A DNA stretch of 7,906 nucleotides from SIG440 sp045645485 (GTDB lineage: Bacteria; Bacillota; Clostridia; Monoglobales; Monoglobaceae). The stretch lies in the NCBI GenBank assembly GCA_045645485.1, contig JAZRIX010000052.1, positions 1 to 7,906 on the forward strand, written 5' to 3'. This document shows, in pieces, positions 6,355-7,906 of the stretch (the stretch's first letter is position 1; every line of letters begins with the position of its first letter). The notes below the pieces were generated by a model that saw only the letters and a program-made list of their open reading frames with translations, did not search any database and was not told where the DNA came from. The position numbers were made by a program, and so were the translations under genes.

Positions 6355-6408
6355 CCCCTGTCACGGGTTCTATTATACTGTATTTTACGATTTTAGGACA
6401 CACACCCC
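6355..6408 (+). repeat. Two-box repeat R2 (over recombinase promoter)
   Basis: Box A CCCCTGTC (6355-6362) and box B GACACACACCCC (6397-6408), box starts 42 bp apart exactly as in R1. TTTTAGGACACACACCC is shared letter for letter with R1. It covers the -10 of the recombinase gene. Confidence 0.78.
6372..6377 (-). promoter_or_regulatory. Putative -10 element of the serine recombinase promoter
   Basis: A perfect TATAAT on the - strand lies about 41 bp upstream of the recombinase ATG. A TTGACA-like -35 is not obvious at 16-18 bp spacing (the hexamer there is about TGTCCT), so the promoter may be weak or factor-dependent. It lies between box A and box B of R2. If the recombinase binds R2, it would repress its own gene, as many resolvases do; this last step is inference. 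Confidence 0.5.
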
Positions 6409-6417
6409 GGGTTTTTC

Positions 6418-6445
6418 AAAAAAATTTTTTTAAAAAATTTTTTTT
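6418..6445. repeat. Alternating A/T homopolymer tract
   Basis: Runs of A7, T7, A6 and T8 follow one another without interruption between repeats R2 and R3. Such tracts are stiff or curved and can favour DNA looping; here the tract sits between two candidate protein-binding sites. It is not an RNA gene or a usable terminator. Confidence 0.6.
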
Positions 6446-6459
6446 CTTTATAAAATCTT

Positions 6460-6515
6460 CCCCTGTCGCGTTTTTTGAAAAATTCTGATTTTATAAATTT
6501 TGACACACACACCCC
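6460..6515 (+). repeat. Two-box repeat R3
   Basis: Box A CCCCTGTC (6460-6467) and box B GACACACACACCCC (6502-6515), again with box starts 42 bp apart. Box B has one extra AC. R3 starts 105 bp after R2. The spacer sequence differs from R1 and R2, so only the boxes and spacing are conserved, as expected of a binding site. Confidence 0.72.
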
Positions 6516-6542
6516 AATTTTTCACGAATCTACATATTGGGG
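6512..6542. repeat. Inverted repeat CCCCAAT / ATTGGGG
   Basis: CCCCAAT (6512-6518) and ATTGGGG (6536-6542) form a 7-bp stem with a 17-base loop. An outer pair, TTTTGAC (6498-6504) and GTCAAAA (6542-6548), is also inverted but offset. The left arm overlaps box B of R3. It could be an operator or a weak - strand terminator; there is no proper T-run. Confidence 0.4.
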
Positions 6543-6662
6543 TCAAAAATTATATACCACAAGATATACTGGTGCGTAAATAAAGGGACTGCCGCGGGGC
6601 TTTTTAGGATCAGCGGGGCCGGCTTTTTGTGGAGTGCCTTTTAAGGGCCGCAGCGGCCTCAT
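6543..6662 (-). CDS. Doubtful 39-aa ORF
   Basis: An ATG at 6662 opens 39 codons to TGA at 6543-6545. The peptide is basic and Pro-rich, then hydrophobic at its end (KKPRGSPFIY, then APVYLVVYNF). The start has no good ribosome site. The C-terminal KKP...PVY pattern resembles KKPSPPVYIALVFYG in the large - strand gene to the right. It is more likely a fragment of related coding sequence than an independent gene. Confidence 0.2.
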   Translation of the reverse strand: MRPLRPLKGTPQKAGPADPKKPRGSPFIYAPVYLVVYNF

Positions 6663-6672
6663 ATAGCCGGTT

Positions 6673-6927
6673 TTATTCTAAAGGGCTATAATATACCGGG
6701 TATATATCAAAAGGACCTAAAAAGGGCAAATATAAAGCGGTTTTTTGTTGCGGGCTCATATTATCACGGGCAGCCGCAGCGCTCAGCGGGGCTGCAGCTC
6801 CGGTCTGATCCTTTACGGGCCCCGGATCATATAACGCCGGGACCGGCTCAGCGCCTGCGGGGCTTTTATAAGCGTTTTGAGGGCCTTTTTTTGTTTTGTG
6901 GGTATAATATACCGGTATTATAATATA
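6673..6927 (-). pseudogene. Start-less 84-codon open frame, possible gene remnant
   Basis: Between the stops at 6930-6928 and 6675-6673 the - strand is open for 84 codons but has no ATG, GTG or TTG before Met57. The translation looks protein-like: an Ala/Pro-rich middle (KSPAGAEPVPALYDPGPVKD, then GAAAPLSAAAARDN) and an aromatic end (LPFLGPFDIYPVYYSPLE). The same word PVYY occurs near its beginning and its end, encoded both times by the same 13 bases (CCGGTATATTATA on the - strand, with one inserted base beside one copy). Codon and amino-acid style match the large Ala/Pro-rich gene just upstream on this strand. It may be the remnant of a downstream gene or a broken extension. Intact coding without a canonical start is unlikely. 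Confidence 0.3.
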
Positions 6928-6952
6928 TTAGAAATATGGACGTTTTACGGGT

Positions 6953-6972
6953 TAAAATAAGCGCTTATTTTA
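6953..6972. promoter_or_regulatory. Perfect 20-bp palindrome, possible operator
   Basis: TAAAATAAGCGCTTATTTTA is self-complementary over all 20 bases and sits in an AT-rich gap (6928-7048) behind the large - strand gene. Perfect dyads of this size are typical of dimeric repressor sites. As RNA it would give only a weak AT stem, so a terminator role is less likely. Confidence 0.45.
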
Positions 6973-7048
6973 TAAAATAGTATTATATATCATTATAGTA
7001 TTATATAAATCATTTTTGACGGCCTCAACAGCTCCGGGCGGGCGCTTT

Positions 7049-7906
7049 TTAGCTTGTATTATAAAACAATTGACGGCAAGCGGCAGCGGCCCGCGGGGCG
7101 TGTGTTGTTTTCCACGCATCCAGATTATAGCGGGGCAGGGCTCCGGGCGTGATATAGTCCCGGCGGGGCTCCGGCCTGATCTTATTATATACGGGCCGCA
7201 GGGCGTCTTTTTTGCCGTTTTTCGTTGCATCCTGAGTATTTGCAAGGGTTTTATAATTTCCGGGGTTTTTGCCCGTTTTAAAGCGTGTTAAACATGGACC
7301 GGCTCCGGGTATATATCCATAAAATACAAGCGCGATATAAACCGGCGGCGACGGTTTTTTGCGGCCGTTTTCCGGGCGTGTGTTAACCTCAGCAGGGCCG
7401 GCCTGATCTGCAGCGGCTGCGGCGGTTTTTTCCTCAGCGGCCGCGGGCGTTTCATTTGTTGCGGGTGCCTCCGGGCGTGCGACTTCATCTGCAGCGGGCG
7501 CCGGCAGTGTCAAGTCCTCATTTAGTACAATGTTTTCTGCATTTTCTATAATATCAAATAATTTTATATTTAGTTCTATATAATCTATTTTTTCGAGTTT
7601 TTCCAAAATATCTGCGGTTATATACTCCGGGGCGGCTTTTATATCGCCTTCATAAGTCAAAACGGGCAGCCCGCAGCATGGTATGATAATATATGTTAAT
7701 GTTTTAACTTTGTAAACATGGAAAACGCGCCCGCCTTTTATAAATCGCTTCCCGGTGTGGTCTTCAGCTTTATATGCACGGCCGGCCGGATCATATTTAA
7801 GCGTTAAAACTTCGACTTTTTGCATTTTTGTTGCGTTCTGATCCTCAGCGGGTGCAAAGTCAAAATACTTGCGCAGGGCTTCTATATTATTATTATATCT
7901 TTTAAT
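7049..7906 (-). CDS. Unrecognised Ala/Pro-rich protein, 5' end beyond the window
   Basis: The frame runs from the right edge to TAA at 7051-7049 and gives 285 residues. An internal ATG at 7825 would give 258, but the 27 codons before it are open and read like protein (EALRKYFDFAP), and that ATG has no clear ribosome site. The gene therefore most likely starts further right. Counting from that Met: a compact N-terminal part (1-about 105) with a CC pair at 50-51 and a Lys/Ile-rich helical stretch (KLEKIDYIELNIKLF); a low-complexity Ala/Pro/Glu linker (about 107-160); then a basic, aromatic C-terminal part (KKPSPPVYIALVFYG, RPVYNKIRPEPRRDY). RPE recurs three times and PVY twice. No family is recognised and no signal peptide is visible in the part seen. 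The layout suggests two domains joined by a flexible linker. Confidence 0.6.
   Translation of the reverse strand: MKRYNNNIEALRKYFDFAPAEDQNATKMQKVEVLTLKYDPAGRAYKAEDHTGKRFIKGGRVFHVYKVKTLTYIIIPCCGLPVLTYEGDIKAAPEYITADILEKLEKIDYIELNIKLFDIIENAENIVLNEDLTLPAPAADEVARPEAPATNETPAAAEEKTAAAAADQAGPAEVNTRPENGRKKPSPPVYIALVFYGYIPGAGPCLTRFKTGKNPGNYKTLANTQDATKNGKKDALRPVYNKIRPEPRRDYITPGALPRYNLDAWKTTHAPRAAAACRQLFYNTS

Larger units (their letters stand above)
6543..7048. other. About 500-bp stretch without a convincing gene
   Basis: This stretch alternates GC-rich words with short A/T runs. Apart from the two weak - strand frames, the palindrome at 6953 and the 13-bp direct repeat TATAATATACCGG (6687-6699 and 6903-6915), nothing could be assigned. 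T-runs lie mostly on the + strand, A-runs on the - strand. That matches the Lys-rich - strand coding to the right and hints that the stretch was once coding on that strand. Confidence 0.4.

Noticed and set aside
6332..6403. 24-residue N-terminal extension of the serine recombinase
   Set aside because: Family members begin close to the YxRVS motif, AAGGAG sits right before the ATG at 6331, and the extension is simply the translation of the promoter and repeat R2.
5695..6515. CRISPR array made of the repeated boxes
   Set aside because: Only three units, unevenly spaced (660 and 105 bp), with a gene between two of them and no uniform repeat-spacer pattern.
6590..6895. A series of + strand terminators (GC words followed by T-runs)
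   Set aside because: The GC words do not form consistent stems before the T-runs. The T-runs are better explained as the complement of A-rich Lys codons on the - strand.
7016..7291. 91-codon frames on both strands opposite or overlapping the large gene (also 6970-7245 on the - strand)
   Set aside because: They are explained by GC-rich low-complexity DNA that leaves several frames open. The frame reaching the window edge has the most protein-like translation.
7288..7488. 66-codon - strand frame rich in Arg and Pro
   Set aside because: It is an out-of-frame reading of the Ala/Pro linker of the large gene and has no ribosome site.

Overview
The window looks like the integration end of a temperate phage or related mobile element from a gut-type Firmicute, most likely a clostridial or Lachnospiraceae-like host. 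This is inferred from the AT-rich codon use, dense ATGA-type gene overlaps, strong AGGAGG-like ribosome sites, the N-terminal type of the tyrosine integrase, and the small Cys-rich phage-style proteins. No host can be named from sequence alone.

Region 1 (1-4096, + strand) is one tightly packed operon. It starts with the tail of an unrecognised gene, then a 73-aa four-Cys protein, a 60-aa CxxC/CxxC zinc-ribbon protein and a 69-aa helical protein. Three glycosyltransferase-type genes follow: a GT10 (fucosyltransferase-like) protein, a DUF4422 protein, and a 631-aa fusion of a GT2 domain, a GT4-like domain and a short C-terminal module like those on small phage structural proteins. Together they look like a phage-borne glycan-modifying cassette that could alter the host surface (lysogenic conversion) or decorate a phage protein.

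Region 2 (4116-about 5520) holds a 400-aa tyrosine integrase. Behind it is an attachment-site-like stretch: three tandem 10-bp repeats, a core resembling the 3' end of a tRNA, and three more dispersed copies of the same 10-mer. Arm-type repeats on both sides of the core resemble an intact attP more than a prophage end.

Region 3 (5538-6515) has a tiny hydrophobic ORF and a 194-aa small serine recombinase on the - strand. Three direct copies of a two-box motif (CCCCTGTC, then GACACACACCC starting exactly 42 bp later) lie around the recombinase. One is at the gene's stop codon, one contains its putative -10 element, and one lies 105 bp further upstream. They are candidate resolvase binding/recombination sites.

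Region 4 (about 6540-7906) has a very different texture: GC-rich words such as GCGGGG, CCGGCC and TCCGGGCG alternate with TATATA and homopolymer runs. It contains an unrecognised Ala/Pro-rich gene on the - strand that runs off the right edge, followed by start-less or tiny - strand open frames with the same composition and a recurring Pro-Val-Tyr motif. Region 4 could be flanking host or plasmid DNA, or a foreign segment. The sequence does not settle which.
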